The notes under the pieces were generated by a model that saw only the letters and a program-made list of their open reading frames with translations, was not told the DNA's origin and searched no databases. Made by a program: the position numbers and the translations under genes. From Strobilurus pachycystidiatus (taxonomy: Eukaryota > Basidiomycota > Agaricomycetes > Agaricales > Physalacriaceae), in the NCBI GenBank assembly GCA_019915135.1, contig JAHLMK010000006.1, positions 1,550,001 through 1,614,000 of the forward strand: DNA of 64,000 bases. The letters are read 5' to 3'. Positions 24,646 through 35,369 of the stretch are shown one piece after another (position 1 is the first letter of the stretch; every line of letters starts with the position of its first letter).

Positions 24646-26736
24646 TCAAAACGCCGCCTGCGCTCTCGCTCTCTCAGCAATAGACCCCCTCGGCTCCCAA
24701 GCATGTACATGATCCGCCACCTCACGCAACTCATTACCCTCTAGCGCACCCCAGGCACCCCCGCCAGGCGTCTCCAGCACCAACCGATCGCCCTTCCCCA
24801 TCCACACAGTCGCCTTCCCTCCAATATTGATCTCCCGCGTCACCTCCGCCCCGTCAACCAGATCCCCATCGCCCTCCCTCAAGTTCTTCACCCATGTGTT
24901 CCGCCCCAGCCCACCGGGCCCTCCGCCCTCCAAGCCGTATGGCTGACGCGTTCGGCGCTACAAGGCCAAGTCAATGTTGAGGATGATTGGGATCAAGACG
25001 ACGTACCTCGGATAGGATGGACACCTGCATAGGCTCGAGCATCTCAATCTCGCGTACTACGCCCTCGCCGCCGCGGTACTTGCCAACGCCCGCCGAGTCG
25101 GCGCGAAGCCCGAACTGGTGCACCATGACGGGGTACCGCCGCTCCAAGATCTCAACGTCGCCGATACGGGTGTTGGTGATGTGCGTGTGTATGCCCGAGG
25201 TTCCGTGCCAGGATGGGCCAGCGCCAGACCCTCCTGCGATGGTCTCGTAGTACCCCCATCCTGGGATTGCTTTGCCGTCTTTGTCCTTTCCACCAGTGCC
25301 AAATGTCAAGTTGCTGAGAAGTGGTCATTATAAATGAGTTGAGACGCGCGTAATACGTACTTGGTACATCCTTGACTAGCGGCACATGCATGGAATGCCT
25401 TGAGGACTACATCGACGATACGTTGAGAAGTCAAGACGTTGCCACCGCACACAGCTGCTGTTCTCGATGGCGAGAGAAGGGTTTTCGGTGGGATTTTGAC
25501 TATCAGAATAGTATGTCAATAAACAAGATCAGGACAAGAGATTTACGCGACGTACTCTCCAAGGGAACAAGACAGCCCGCGTTCAAGGGAATGTCAAGGT
25601 CAAGCATGGCTCTCATGCAATAGATGACCGCAGAATGCACCACTGAAATGGGCGCATTGAGGTTTCCCCGCACTTCGAATCCAGTCCCAGCAAAGTCCAA
25701 CACGGCTGAACCCTTCTCTGCATTTATGTCGACCTGAAGTTGGATGGGTGATCCATCGTCAAGGTAGTCTACAGCGGAAAGAACGCTGCTTCCAGAACGC
25801 TTGACGACATCGCGGAGGAGGTTTCGGACGGACATCTCAGCGTTCGAGCGGATGTGGTACATGTATTCTTGCACAGTTTCGAGGCCGTAGTCATCGACGA
25901 CTATTCCGGTGTAAGAAACGAGAAGATGATGGGAGGAGATCACGAACGGGCATGAATGAGCTGGATGCCCTTGTGATTGGCGGCAATTTGCTACACATGA
26001 TATTAGTTTGACCCGGCAGTTCGAACTATGGGACTTACAGCCTTGAGATCACTCTCGACATCTCGGATATTCCTGCACCCAGAGCTGCCAGGGTATTGCG
26101 CCGGCTTGTCGATCATGTATTCATACAGTCCTTCCTTGTCGAACATGCCTTTAGAAACGATCTTGAAGCTGACAATCTCGGCGCCCTCTTCGAAGATATT
26201 GACAGATGTGGGGGGCATGGAGCCAGGGAGTATTCCGCCAATATCGGCATGGTGTCCACGCGAAGCGGTGAAGAAGATGATCTCCTTGGTATTGGAGTCG
26301 AAGACTGGGGTGATGATGGTTATGTCGGGAAGATGGCTGGTGGGTTGTTAGCGAGCAGAATGTAAGCCGACAAGCACTGACGATCCGCCGGCATGGGGAG
26401 AGTTTGTCATTAGGACGTCTCCTTCCTTGAGATCCTTTCCGTAAAGTTTCATCTGATACTTGACAGCGCTAGAGATGATCAGGACCAAGACGCGACAATC
26501 ATAAGTGGCACGCACAAGCTCATCGAGCCGAGATGTATAGGAATGAAAGGCGCATTTGCGACTAGGTCTCCGTCCGGTGCAAAGAGGGCGCAGGAAAAGT
26601 CAAGGCGCTCCTTGATGTTTGTGCTTATAGCCGTCTGCTGCAGTGATCGGCCCATCGCCTCTGCAACGCTCATAAACCGGTTGGCAAAGAGCGTCAGCAG
26701 GATGGGGTCGGGAGCGTTCATCTTCGAGGAGGACAT
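24646..26736 (-). CDS. 5-oxoprolinase-like protein, HyuB half only
   Basis: Eukaryotic 5-oxoprolinase opens 5-oxoproline to glutamate with ATP in glutathione turnover and is a fusion of HyuA and HyuB domains of about 1,280 residues. Here the minus strand encodes only the HyuB half: [103 protein letters not shown] and the end [20 protein letters not shown]...[10 protein letters not shown], closing at a stop at 24646-24648. About nine short introns, roughly 540-600 residues. The ATG at 26736 ([11 protein letters not shown]) sits just where the HyuB part begins. I could not find the HyuA part in the 700 bases upstream. It may be a stand-alone HyuB gene or a 5'-truncated relic. Confidence 0.82.
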
Positions 26737-27448
26737 GCTTGAAGAAGGTAGAAGGTTGAGGTGGATCTAAATAGCGGCCACTAATGGAGGACGATTTCCG
26801 ATCCAGTTCCGAGCGCGGTCCTATGTATTCCGGTGCTGGGTACTATAGGTTGTGGTTGTTGACCGTCTGAAGGAATGTAAGCCGATAGTAAGCACCTGGG
26901 CGGCTGTCGTACGACGCACGTACATCCTGACTCGACGAAGAAAGAGGGAAGAGGACAACATCGAATTTGTGATGTCATGGCCTATTCTAGTACTGGACGA
27001 GACTACTTCCGAACTGCAGCTTGCCCTCCTCGAGGCTCCTGCCATGACCGCTCGCATCATTACAGGCCAGACTTGAATGTAAAATGACCTCGTGTTGCCT
27101 TCGACTCCAACAGGCCCGAGGCGAATTTATCAAATTGTGCCCGTCGTGACCGCGAACAATAGCCATGGCCCGACATGCCAGTGATATCTCCCGCGTCTGC
27201 GTCGCTGGAAATGCCCCAGACGGCAGACAATGTCAAAACGATCCTGTTCAGCCTGCGCATTTTCGGCTACAAAATCAATACAGCACATTCCTTACTCTGA
27301 GTCCACGTTAAGTGAAATGGCAAAACTCGTGTTATCGATACACATTATAGCGGTATAAGTTTACAGGCCTATGCGTACAGCGTATACTAATAGCCGGGCA
27401 ATGATTACAAGATACATTGTAGGATTCGTGATTCATGAAGGCTGGAGC
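26737..27448. other. Stretch upstream of the HyuB gene
   Basis: About 710 bases where the ATP-binding HyuA half of 5-oxoprolinase would be expected if the gene were complete. Open blocks occur on both strands (26821-27076) but none shows HyuA motifs. It probably holds the HyuB promoter and the 3' untranslated region expected upstream of the small gene to the right. Confidence 0.35.
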
Positions 27449-27842
27449 TTATTTGTTGAGCTCAGCCGTGCGCTTGGCATAATCGTCGCGGTTCTGCAAT
27501 GCTCTGATTAGATTGGGCTGACATCGTCTCAGCGAACGGACGTACCATAGCAGCAGGCATGTTCCTCTTCATATCTTCGCTAGGAACATGAGGATCCCGA
27601 GCGTGATGCGCGCCCATAACGGGGTCAGACCTCAACCCGCCGCCGGGCTGGTTGGGCTGCAAGTCCGCTGGGTCGTTGGTCCTCTATAGCACAATCAGCA
27701 CCTCCAAAGAGCGCCGCATACCGAGTAGATGGAAAGGACGCACAGCCGGATGAGGCTGGATAGAGAACTGCTGCTCCTCCTCGCCTTTGTTTTGGCTCTG
27801 AGTGCCGGTCTTGGATTTGATCTTGTTGATGATACTGGACAT
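27449..27842 (-). CDS. Small hydrophilic protein, conserved fungal type
   Basis: Three exons. Exon 1 gives MSSIINKIKSKTGTQSQNKG and EEEQQFSIQPHPA; an intron (gtgcgtc...ctatag) leads to RTNDPADLQPNQPGGGLRSD, PVMGAHHARDPHVPSEDMKR and NMPAAM; a second intron (gtacgt...ttgcag) leads to NRDDYAKRTAELNK and a stop at 27449-27451. About 90 residues, charged, no membrane helix or signal peptide. The splice sites, phases and ending (KRTAELNK) are coherent, which argues for a real gene although I cannot name the family. Its TATA box lies 42 bases upstream of the ATG. Confidence 0.7.
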
Positions 27843-27883
27843 GATGGATGTTTGTTAGGAGAGTACTATGCTTTTGCGCGAAG

Positions 27884-27890
27884 CTTTATA
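27884..27890 (-). promoter_or_regulatory. TATA box of the small hydrophilic protein gene
   Basis: TATAAAG on the minus strand, 42-48 bases upstream of the ATG at 27842. This spacing predicts a 5' untranslated region of only about 10-20 bases. The rest of 27843-28242 is intergenic with no feature recognised. Confidence 0.5.
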
Positions 27891-28242
27891 ACCAGCGCTC
27901 GTTTGGATGCCGAGCCAAGAATGCATGACGTGTGCGGGGCAGCGTGGCGCAGCAACGTCATGCTGCGGGGGGATGACATGAATGACTCATAGATTGAGAT
28001 GGAGAGTCGAGACTCGTGGACAGCACTGCGCACGCAGTGATCGAGGCTAACCGCAAACGGTGATGCTATGGAGACTTTAGCACCATTAGAGCGTATTCGT
28101 TTTCCTCTGATATGGCGTTGTGAGTGAGCTAGCGCGCGTAAATCGGCTAAAAACTTAATTTTATATAGGTTATCCGATAGCATGGAATGTGTGTATACTA
28201 CGACTAACATTCTCGATGTTCAAGTAGCGTCGATCAATCCTC

Positions 28243-30430
28243 TCAATCAGAGATGAAGCCACCACGAACAGAGAACGGTGTCGGAGGTCGCCACGGTGCC
28301 GCTTGGCCTTTTCTCCGCACATGGCCCCCACCCCCACTTCGTCGTATCCCACCTTGACTTTTAGGATACTCATTGAACCGACCAAGCGCCGCCGCTTTCT
28401 GAACTTCATCAACCCAAGCTTTAGCGCCTTCAACCGCAGCCACTGGCGTCGTCTTGTGCAGCATCAAGTAGCCCTGGAGAGTCGCCATCGAGATCTTAAA
28501 TTCAGGAATGGCATCCGCGAACGCGTCGGCGAGCTCGTCCAGCCGCCGTTGTGAGAGCCGCGGTAGCTTGGTTGTGTGCAGCTCCCCAGTGAAGATGAAT
28601 GACGGCGAGTGGGGAGGGGTCGCTGGGGGGGTCGGTCCAGCAGGAGAAGATGTCGACTCCGATGCCAATAACATAGAGGAGGAAGAGCACGAAGGATCCG
28701 AGTCTGCGTCGATAGAGTCTCCCTCTGGCTCTTCTTCGGAAGGCTCGACATTGGCTCCTTCGTATGAAAGGTCGAAGAACCGCTTGAACAGGTCACGAGC
28801 TTGATACTTGGCAGCGAGCTTGAACTCAATGTGAATATCCATGCGTCCAGGACGTGTGAGCGCCGGATCAAGTGAGCCGTACTTGTTCGTGGTCGCGAAA
28901 AGGATTCGTCCCTCCTGTGCACCAATGCCATCCAGTGCATTCAACAGGCCGCTGAGACTGACGCTAGAGATAATGATTAGAGAGCTGTGCCTTTCAAGTG
29001 TGAAGGGTAAGTTTACTTTGATCGGTGTTCCGGTAGATATGGCACTGGTGGCCACGCAGAAGACGTCGGATCGTTAGGCGCATCTCGATTGAGAGAAGTC
29101 GTAAATGCAGCATCGACGTCCTCTAGTAGAGCGATACAATGGCCAGGAAGGGTGCTGAAGAGGCTAGCCAGAGTCATATCACTCATACCTGGCTGCGACA
29201 GCGAGATGATGTATATATCCAATTCGAGCTCCCCTGCGATGGCCGAGATGAACGAAGTCTTGCCAGACCCAGGCTCTCCGTACTAATTACGAGGACTCAG
29301 CACTTCGGGACAGCATAGAACTGAGGAAAGGAGACCAACCAGAAGATAGCCACGTCTGTATGGAACGTTTCGTTTGGCGTACCACTGCTTGCTGTTCATG
29401 AAGTTGTGGGCGTCCTCGAGCAGCATGCTCTTGACTGCCGGGTTCAAGATTATCGAATCAAAGCTGCGCTTCGGGCTGCTCGATGCGAGGATCCAATTCT
29501 GACCACTGCCGTATGGTCCGCTGTTCCATAGTCAGTCAGAGTCTTCACGAATGACGGGATCAACTGACGTGGAAGAGGTATAGATATGTGTCTGATGCAC
29601 GATACTAGAGGCGTATGCTTTCCGAGCGTCTTCGAGCAGATCGAGAATAATTGCTCTGGAATGTGGCCATGGGGCTATGTAGCTACAGATGGAAAATTAG
29701 CCTACTACTAGGACCGAGCATCTTTCATACCTTATTTTTATCGGGCCAGCATTTCCAGGCACAGGAGGACCGCCGCCCCACGAATATGAGCGACCGCCGC
29801 CGCCGCCGCCGAAGCCACCACTATCATAGGCGACTGTCAGGTAATGCCCTTTGAACCAAAAAGAGAAAGGTATGTTGGAGTTGGGTAGGTATGTCATCTC
29901 TCGTATCTTTTCATCGATTGGGCCGTGATGCCCTAAAGAGGCGGATTGGATGCCATAAGATAATCGAGTAAACTCTATACGGCGCGCCTTGGCTGCAGAA
30001 CGACTGTCAGAACATCTGCGCCCACCCACGACTGCCTCGGGGCTTACAGAATGATGGCTGCCTTGAAAGCCAAGTCATCAACCATACTGTGGATGGCGAT
30101 CAGCTAGGATGTCGATATAATGGACCGAAACTCACCTTGGGACGCGTCGCTGTTGTTGAACTCGACCTCAAAATAGATCCATTGGAAGAGCTTCTCGTAG
30201 AGCCAGGTGCGCCTCATGGACAAGGAGTGGTATAGATCGTACAGCCATCGGAGGCCCGCAAGAAGGAGCCAATCGAGTAGTATGGTGTGCGAGCTCAGCG
30301 CGGATATTATGGACGCAAGTTCACTAGGCATGGCCTGGGTGAAAGCTGTCCTCGCCGCTGTCGCATTCAAGCCCAGGAATCCGCCTTCGTTGTAGCTGTT
30401 GCGGATCTGGTCGCGCATAAAGAACGCCAT
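28243..30430 (-). CDS. BCS1-like AAA ATPase, intact copy
   Basis: Paralogue of the gene at 18124-20177, in the opposite orientation. The start at 30430 gives MAFFMRDQIRNSYNEGGFLG, a hydrophobic stretch (SHTILLDWLLLAGLRWLYDL) as the membrane helix, and a BCS1 N domain that contains a glycine-rich insertion (GGFGGGGGGRSYSWGGG). The AAA module has Walker A EPGSGKTSFISAIAGEL in frame, Walker B CIALLEDVDAAF, sensor EGRILFATTNKYGSLDPALT and RPGRMDIHIEFKLAAKYQAR, then an acidic Ser-rich linker and a helical end (FKISMATLQGYLMLHKTTPV). Stop at 28243-28245. Several short introns. Probably an inner-membrane mitochondrial ATPase of unknown substrate rather than the Rieske chaperone itself, because the housekeeping BCS1 lacks such insertions. 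Intergenic DNA to the divergent UBR7 gene (30431-31090) shows nothing else. Confidence 0.87.
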
Positions 30431-31090
30431 GAGTGTGTAGGAGTCGAGTAGACGATGTTGATAGCGGGGTAGATAGTGGGTGGAAGAACCACGACCATGG
30501 GTACAGGAAGTCTTTATAGGTTTGGGCGGATGACATGTCAAAGTAACGCGGTACCGCGTCTGCCAGTGATGCAGGTAGACATCTTAACGCCAGTGATTAA
30601 GAACGCAATGTCATCGGAAACTACAGCTGCGGCGACATAGATGAGAACGCACCTTTCTCAGAGTGGCGCTCATATGGCCCTGCGTCTAGCTCAGGGAGTT
30701 CGTTTCGTGTCAAACTACTTTCACTGGAAGAAAGCGCTGAGTGATGGCATCTTCCGCCGAAGTCTGCATTGATCGTTATCAGGCCGGCATTCCGCGTCTG
30801 GTAGAGTAGATCAATTGGCGCCAATCCTGGGAGTGGAAGGAAGCTCACAGGGTGGATAGTAGAGTCAAGTGGAGAGCTAAGCGCGCACATGTGCAGCTCG
30901 GCTAACCGCCGTGGCTAATTTAGATAGGTGCACGAGTGCCGTACAATCATGGGCCTGTCTCGGTCGTAGTGCGGTGGCGGGCTTGGGCGAATCATTTAGT
31001 CCAGGTGATGGCACTGATCAAAGCTGTAAACTCATCACGTGGAACAAATCCCTTCGTTCACGACCACCAACTGCTGCAGAAGGGCGCATA

Positions 31091-32514
31091 ATGGAGGCCA
31101 CGCTCCAGGAATTCATTGAATCCCAGGACAATCTACTCAAGGAGGCATCCGAGGCTCTCCCTCATCAATTCAACCAATGCACATATCCCCTTGGCCCCAT
31201 CAGGTGTGCACTCTTCATCCGCGGCTAGCACGTTCCTGCTGACTGAATAATGTTCAGACAACCTGTATATCTCTGTGTTACGTGTAATATCCCACGTGGA
31301 ATTTGCTCTGCGTGTTCAGTCGCGTGTCACACCGACCATGAGCAGATAGAGCTGTGCGTGTGGCGCGTTTTCATCGCTTATAGCATGTGCTCAAATAACC
31401 TACAGATTTCCCAAACGAGACTTCCGATGCGACTGCCCGACGTCAGCACTTGCTCATCCATGCCAGCTTCATGTGCGTCCCGAAGATCCCAACACATCCA
31501 ACGCGTACCCGCAAAATTTCCAAGGCGTGTTTTGTCGATGCGGAAGGCCCTACGACCCGAACACGGAGAGAGAAACTATGATTCAGTGCCTCTCCTGTGA
31601 GGTGAGCTTCATGCTTTCGTGCACGGCACATTCCTGAGCAACTGCAGGATTGGTTCCACGAATCATGTTGCAATCTTCGCGAAAAGCCTGGCCCTTACGA
31701 ACCACCCGTATCATCTGAACCCGCGCACGAGCCCGCGCCTGAAGGCGACGTAGACGATGCTGTATCTGAGGCGTCTTCATCGGGACTTCCTCCCCCTCTT
31801 ATACGCGCAGAGGATTATGATTCCCTAGTCTGTGCCGCATGTGTCCGCAAAATCCCTACTCTACGCCGCTACGCTGGAACCACTGGTTGCCTCATAGTGT
31901 CACGAGAGTCCATCTCGCATCCTTGGAACGTTATCGGTGCCTCTGAATCCCAGCCTACGGTGACCGTCGCGGTAGCTGATGATACACCCGCCCAAGTGCC
32001 ATCAAAACGCGCCCTCTCCCCCTCAAAGTTAGATGAACGTGATGCCAAGAAGCCTCGTATTATATGCCTAGCACCGCCGCTCAACACTGTCGCTCAGCAG
32101 ATTCTCGACTCTGAGTCTTCGGAATTTGGGGCTGGGGATGTATTCCTCACGGACGACTTCCGCGATCGGTGGTGTCGCTGCGCGACGTGCCTGCCTTCTC
32201 TAGAAGCCAACGCGTTCCTCCTCAAGGAGGAGGAAACCTATGAACCTCCGGAGGACCCGGACTCGGGGCTTTCACTTGAAGAGCTGGGCATGAGAGCACT
32301 CAATCATATTCCTCGAGAAAGGGCCATAAATGGTATACATGCGTTCAACGCAATGCGGTCAGTATATCTCATCTCGAGAAGGATGCACGTTCTCATATTT
32401 GCCAGTGATAACCTGGTCAACTACCTTCGGCCATTTGCGAACGAAGGCAAGGTTGTGGGTGACGCCGACGTGAAGGCGTTCTTTGAGGACCTGAAGCAAC
32501 AGAGTGCCAAGTGA
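31091..32514 (+). CDS. UBR7/Mlo2-type E3 ubiquitin ligase
   Basis: UBR7 proteins combine a UBR box with a PHD-like finger; the human protein ubiquitinates histone H2B and fission yeast has Mlo2. The start at 31091 gives MEATLQEFIESQDNLLKEAS. The UBR box follows over two exons (NQCTYPLGPIR, QPVYLCVTCNIPRGICSACS, VACHTDHEQIEL, then FPKRDFRCDCPTSAL), next the PHD-like finger (GVFCRCGRPYDPNTERETMI, QCLSCEDWFHESCCN), a low-complexity Pro/Glu linker, SLVCAACVRKIPTLRRYAGT, a basic stretch (KLDERDAKKPRI) and the C-terminal DRWCRCATCLPSLEANAFLL...EEETYEPPEDP. The last intron (32358-32405) is 48 nt and stays open if retained. Stop at 32512-32514. Probably nuclear. Confidence 0.88.
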
Positions 32515-32860
32515 TCTCCCAGTGCGATCGTTGCCACAATAACCTTACTCGCTTCAGATGTTGCAGAGCGATCCACTTAGCAGAAGCACCTCATATGCCA
32601 GAATTCTTCTTGATATTCATCACAAGCTTTATCTGTATGGAATGACAACTTACAGAGCGGTCCATTTAGCTAAAGAACCTCATACGCCATATCGTTTCTT
32701 GGTATTCATCAACGATAGTTTGATTACTTGCGTCGAGATGAACGGAGCGACTTATCCCTCTCAGCATGGGAGCTCTCGTTTTCATTTGCCAGTGCCAGTG
32801 CCACACGTACTCGAAACCGAGGTGAGCCAATACCGCCGGGCCGATACGGACAGCCAGGCG
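32515..32860. other. UBR7 to antiporter spacer
   Basis: About 350 bases between two plus-strand genes. It contains a roughly 30-base direct repeat with mismatches (agcggtccatttagctaaag near 32655 resembles agcgatccacttagcagaag near 32568). No gene is seen. Confidence 0.4.
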
Positions 32861-32868
32861 TATAAATA
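32861..32868 (+). promoter_or_regulatory. TATA box of the Na+/H+ antiporter gene
   Basis: TATAAATA in a GC-rich setting just upstream of the antiporter gene. It predicts transcription from about 32890, which makes an ATG at 32889 doubtful and leaves the true start unresolved. Confidence 0.5.
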
Positions 32869-32888
32869 GCCCATCATATCGCGTATGT

Positions 32889-35222
32889 ATGTTCTTGGCG
32901 TCACAATTTTTGATCTCTTACTCCCTTCACCAACTCGATTTCTCTAGACGCCATGGGCTTGTCATCGTCGGATTTTGTAGAAGTCTGTATTCTGCAATCT
33001 ATGTACATTTCCCGTTGAGCGATTACACAGTCGAACAGGTTACCTCACCCGGACTCGCCTACATCGTTTTGGGCGGTTTCGTTGTTGCTGTGGGTCCCAG
33101 CTTCTTCGCACACACGAATGTGCATTTCTGACATAGAAGGGCGTCTAGTTCTCCATGTGCTCCCTGCTAGTCAAGGAAAAGGTGAACGGCTATCCCAAGG
33201 GGGGCGAAACCTGACCGACCCTCACTTATTGGCAGCTGTACATCAACGAAGTCGTTCTCGGAACCGCCTTCGGAGTACTCATGGGGCCACATGTCGCCGG
33301 TATCTTCGATCCTAGAGACTGGGGCTCGACGACGCAGGCCGTCACTCTCGAGGTCACCCGGCTAGTACTCGCTACTGGGCTTTTCGCTATCGGAGTCGAA
33401 CTTCCCCGGTCTTACATGGCGAAGCATTGTAAAAGCCTTCTAGTCATGGTCGTCCCCACTATGGCCATCGGTTGGGTCATTGTTGCCAGTGCGTTCAATC
33501 AATATGACCCCCGAGATGGAGCACTCATGTAATGCACTGCAGGTCTTCTCAAAGGTCTATTTCCAGTCCTGGACTTCGTCTCATGCCTCGCGATCGCTGC
33601 ATGTCTTACGCCGACGGACCCCATCATCTCTGCAGCGATTGTAGGTCAGTGCACAAGATTTACTTGAGTCCGTCTCTTTACTATATTAATGTCATCCTTT
33701 AATTAGGTGGAAAGTTTGCCACAAAACATGTCCCCACCAATCTACGCCAGATTCTGTCCGCGGAATCTGCTGCCAATGATGGACTTGGTGTGTTAAATCA
33801 TCACCAGCGCCACCATTCTCCCTAACTCCGTTCCATAATCAGCCTATCCTTTCCTTACGATCTCGATCTACCTTACTGTTGAGAGCACAACGCGTGAGGC
33901 CATCGGAAAGTGGTTCCTCATCGGCTAGCTTTGTACGTCCGCTTCCTCCCTCTCAGCGCAATACTCAACTCCAAACAGACGAAGTCATTCTGGGAACTAT
34001 ACTCGGCGCTCTTCTGGGTATGTTCAACTCTAAAATGATCATAAATGAAACCATCTGACCCAAACTCAGGCATAGGTTTCTCTTGGTTGATGAAATTATC
34101 TCACAACAGAGGCTACATCGATCGCCAATCATATGTGGCTCAATACCTCGCACTCGCCCTATTCACAATTGGCATTGCTAGTACCATTGGAAGCGACGAT
34201 CTTCTAGCTGCGTTCGCTGCTGGTCTATCACGTTCCTATATGTCTCCGAAACGATACTGACCCTCCAAAGGCACCGCCATTTCCTGGGATGGCAACTTCA
34301 ACACGCATACCGAAGACGAAATCTTCGCTTCCGTCATCGATCTTGTCCTGAACTGCGCCTGCTTTGTGTACATCGGAGCCTGGCTTCCGTTTGACACATT
34401 CAACATGCCTCAGTACGGAATCAATCCATGGCGCCTTGTCGTGCTCTTCATCGCCATCTTGGCGCTACGTCGGATTCCCTCCATTCTCTTGCTGTTCAAG
34501 TGGATCCCCGAGATCACGAATTGGCGAGAGGCGCTGTTTTCGGGACACTTTGGGCCTGTGAGTGTATCCTCCACGTCCTTTGTATTCCTGCGTTTATCTG
34601 TTGATCAATAGATGGGTGTTGGCGCCATCTTTGTCTCAACTCTGGCACTATCGCGTCTTCCAGAGCCACACAGCCCACCGCAAGGCCAAGCTGAACTTTT
34701 GGCTACGGTTCTGCAGCCCATTGTTTCGTTCGTCGTTCTAGGTTCCATTATCATTCGTGAGTTCAAGTACAAGTTCCTGTGACGTAGTCTAACCTAGACC
34801 TTCGCAGACGGACTATCCATTCCGTTCTTCTCCTTCGGTCGCAGCGTTTCCTTGAACATGAGTCGGTCCAACACTTTGACCGGGGTGCGCACCGAGAACG
34901 CCGACTACTTGCGTTCTCTCGCAGAAATCAACACTGCAGCTACGACATCACAGCTCAATGCTGGTGTGAATGAGGTCACAAACAAGCCCCCATCGCGCGC
35001 GCAGTCCATGCTCAGAACTTCTCCCACCCAGAGTCCTCAGCCTTGTACCACTACCGCTCTAAGCAGAATGGTGCGTTCCCCATGTTTTCACTGACATCGC
35101 AGCACTGACTGAGCGGCCCATAGCCGACCTTGACGTCTGAACTCGACATTGAAAGTGGCACAATGTCGGGTCTCGACCCCCCAGCCCACAAGGAAGTGCA
35201 TTTTCACTCCACAGCTCAATGA
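32889..35222 (+). pseudogene. Na+/H+ antiporter (NHA1/Sod2 family) with in-frame stop
   Basis: Plasma-membrane exchangers of this family export Na+ and K+ for H+. Many hydrophobic segments are seen in the family order: SPGLAYIVLGGFVV, LYINEVVLGTAFGVLMGPHV, LVLATGLFAIGVELPRSYMA, FVSCLAIAACLTPTDPIISA, then AESAANDGLAYPFLTISIYL, IGIASTIGSDDLLAAFAAG, ILALRRIPSILLLFKWIP and FVVLGSIIIHGLSIPFFSFG, then a hydrophilic tail ending KEVHFHSTAQ at 35220-35222. At 33926-33928 the conserved Trp of the ...KWFLIG-W-LYEVILG stretch is TAG instead of TGG. Removing this as an intron would need a 35-nt intron and a four-base exon, so a nonsense change or sequence error is the simpler reading. The N-terminus is also unclear. 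No other lesion noticed, so inactivation, if real, is recent. Confidence 0.78.
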
Positions 35223-35369
35223 CATTTGCTGTCATTGTGGGTCCACGATACCCACGAACAAACATTAAAATGGCTGGTGTCTATATCCAGTCCCCACTCC
35301 CCACTCTCTGCTTGGTCAATAGAATCTTGCTCTCATTGCATAGATAGGCGACTTCTAATCAATGTATTT

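Noticed and set aside
33880..33930. Treating the TAG in the antiporter as the end of an intron (GTGAGG...GGCTAG)
   Set aside because: The intron would be only 35 nt, would remove a conserved membrane segment and leave a four-base exon before the next donor.
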